From: Balanoglossus misakiensis
Lineage: Eukaryota; Hemichordata
Length of the DNA: 64,000 bases
Direction of reading: 5' to 3'
NCBI GenBank assembly: GCA_040954595.2
Contig: CM082576.2
Coordinates: 8,866,001 to 8,930,000, forward strand
Part shown: piece by piece, positions 62,434 through 64,000 of the stretch
How positions within the stretch are numbered: position 1 is the stretch's first letter
Layout of the letters: each line of letters begins with the position of its first letter
Made by a program: the position numbers and the translations under genes
Notes under the pieces: model-generated
Databases searched by the model: none
What the model was told of the DNA's origin: nothing
What the model saw: the letters and a program-made list of their open reading frames with translations, nothing else

Positions 62434-64000
62434 ATGGCCGAGGTGGACGACTTCTCTATTCGGCAGTCCAAGAGGCGTCGTGTGGACACGGGACTACCGC
62501 GCAACTCCTACGGGCAGACGCAGGCTCTGTCGCGGGCGGTCAACGGCAACGGGGTCTCCGAGGCGAACCAAGTGCTGAGGAGGCTACTCAAGCCGAGCAA
62601 CAGTCAAGAGGGTGTGAACGGCGACGGCGACCGACTGAACAGTGACGACTACGTGAGCGCTTCCATTTTGAGTAAATCCAGGCACGGCGGAGACGGGGAG
62701 GAGAGCCCCAACGAGAACAGCAACAGCTATCTCAGCTCGGAAGAGGGACAGCCGCGGGACAGCTCCATGGACCTGGCCAACAAAGAGAACGGTGAAGACG
62801 CACCGAGACCTCAGGAAGATGACGACGACGATGACGACTACACGGACAGATCGATTGTCAACGGAGCTTCCAAATCTGAAAACAAGTGCAATGAAAACCA
62901 AAGTGGCAATAGCGAGAAACCGGAGGAGGAGAGCCTGCTGGCCAAACGGGCCCGGGTGGAGAACATTGTCACCAGCATGAGGCAGTCGCCCTCCCAGCTC
63001 AACAGCGACAGCAAAAATAATCAGGGAAACGAAACACGGAGACAGAAGCGCAAACAAGTGGCTCCCCAGCCGCAGAGAATGGTGATCCAGGAAGAAAAGA
63101 AGGAAGGGAGAAAAGAAGAGAAACGACAACTCAAACAGCTGCTGACTCAACTGCAAGACCACTTGAACAAGCTGCAACACAAATACTTTGAACTCTACGA
63201 CAACGAGGAGACCGACTCCGAGATGGAAGAAGGGCTGGAGAACGAAGTCGTCAAGTTCGGCAAAGGCGGGCAGAAGGGCTCCTCGAAGAGCGGCAGCAGT
63301 CAAAAGGACTCCCACGCGCAACACTCCTCAGCCAACAAGAAGAAGCGCAACTCCGAAGACAAAGTGCAATCCAATGCTGAAGATGCAATAATCAATGGCA
63401 GAGAGAGCGGGCGATTCTCGGATGCTTTAAAGGACCAGCTCGCCTCGGCGGTCACCGACGTGGTGGACTCGGTGGTCAGGAAGTTCGTCCACGAGCAGCA
63501 CAGTGGCAGTCAGCCCCCCGCGCAAGACGAGGCCTGCAATCTGACTGTGGCCCACGAAAACCACGGCCAGACGTACGCGGGCAACAAGGGCAGCCGCTCC
63601 AGTCCCCACACGCCGTACTCGAAGTCGTCTTCGATGACCCACCAGGATTCCCCCTACCAGTGCGAACAGATGGAGGCCATCTCCTTGGTGGTGCCGCACA
63701 AGAACCGGGACCGACCGTCGCGGGAGAGTACGCCCCGAGTGGAGTCCCAGTCGCACCACGATTACGAACCGCCAGTGCCTGCCACCTTGCCAACCTCCGT
63801 GGCCATCCCCAATCCCAGTCTGCAGTACTCTTTCCTGCCTCACATGGCAGTGCCCATCTCCGAAGCCTCGGGAAGCATCGACATGAGCAGCTACGCCAAC
63901 GGGCCCCTGATGCACAGCCAGGCGGCCGCGATACTGTCGGCCCATTCGGATCCAAGACACCCAATGCACCAAGGGCTCAGCCACCGCGACATGACGCACC
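62434..64000 (+). CDS. PROX1: PROX/prospero homeodomain transcription factor, N-terminal part (runs off window)
   Basis: One open frame of 522 codons from ATG 62434 (AAGATGG context) to the window end; the homeo-Prospero domain would lie downstream and is not seen. Identity rests on blocks shared with vertebrate PROX1 in order: RQSKRRRVD near residues 10-18 (human RQTKRRRVD), VLRRLLKPSNS near 47-57 (VLRKLLKRANS), LLAKRARVENI near 169-179 (LRAKRARVENI), KRQLKQLLTQLQ near 229-240 (RRQLKQQLEDMQ) starting a coiled coil that ends in YFELYDNEETDSE, and FSDALKDQL...VVDSVVRKF near 328-350. Long Ser/Gly/acidic linkers, including a run of eight Asp/Glu-type residues, separate the blocks. It is a nuclear regulator of cell fate in other animals. 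It is head-to-head with DLST. Whether it is a single-copy invertebrate prox or one of several copies cannot be told here. Confidence 0.95.
   Translation, partial: MAEVDDFSIRQSKRRRVDTGLPRNSYGQTQALSRAVNGNGVSEANQVLRRLLKPSNSQEGVNGDGDRLNSDDYVSASILSKSRHGGDGEESPNENSNSYLSSEEGQPRDSSMDLANKENGEDAPRPQEDDDDDDDYTDRSIVNGASKSENKCNENQSGNSEKPEEESLLAKRARVENIVTSMRQSPSQLNSDSKNNQGNETRRQKRKQVAPQPQRMVIQEEKKEGRKEEKRQLKQLLTQLQDHLNKLQHKYFELYDNEETDSEMEEGLENEVVKFGKGGQKGSSKSGSSQKDSHAQHSSANKKKRNSEDKVQSNAEDAIINGRESGRFSDALKDQLASAVTDVVDSVVRKFVHEQHSGSQPPAQDEACNLTVAHENHGQTYAGNKGSRSSPHTPYSKSSSMTHQDSPYQCEQMEAISLVVPHKNRDRPSRESTPRVESQSHHDYEPPVPATLPTSVAIPNPSLQYSFLPHMAVPISEASGSIDMSSYANGPLMHSQAAAILSAHSDPRHPMHQGLSHRDMTH

Noticed and set aside
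62584-63999. Long minus-strand frames (246, 190 and 162 codons)
   Set aside because: Antisense shadows of the GC-rich PROX exon, with Leu/Val- or Arg-rich composition typical of such shadows.

Overview
This window is nuclear DNA from an animal. Genes are intron-rich with GT-AG splice sites, there are long AT-rich intergenic and intronic stretches, and the gene content is animal: ZNF106, DLST, prospero/PROX, intracellular lipid-binding proteins and a cysteine-rich GPI-anchored surface protein. Nothing bacterial or viral is visible. The most likely source is a marine invertebrate, perhaps an invertebrate deuterostome such as a lancelet or acorn worm. That is only an impression from gene order and exon density, and I could not fix the species.

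Layout. 1-330: end of a palindromic repeat element. About 3.8-21.7 kb, + strand: a full ZNF106 orthologue with 16 coding exons (two N-terminal C2H2 fingers, long disordered centre, WD40 propeller, two C-terminal C2H2 fingers). Its 4.8-kb fourteenth intron (counting the coding exons plus one 5' UTR exon: between 15399 and 20192) holds two intronless fatty-acid-binding-protein-like genes on the opposite strand. 24.6-31.65 kb, - strand: an 11-exon gene for a 499-residue multi-pass membrane protein that looks like the DUF4239 (bestrophin-like) family. 32-42.9 kb: mostly intergenic with small palindromes, microsatellites and one weak two-exon gene candidate. 42.96-45.26 kb, - strand: a six-exon gene for a secreted, GPI-anchored protein with two tandem 12-cysteine Ly6/uPAR-like domains. 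48.4-56.5 kb, - strand: a complete 13-exon DLST gene (E2 of 2-oxoglutarate dehydrogenase). 62.4-64.0 kb, + strand: first large coding exon of a PROX/prospero gene, running off the window.

How the genes relate. There is no operon. The genes are independent, and the order itself is informative: DLST and PROX lie head to head, as PROX2 and DLST do in human. For each multi-exon gene I checked that consecutive exon phases fit and that the total coding length is divisible by three; the ZNF106, membrane protein, LU-protein and DLST models all close in frame.
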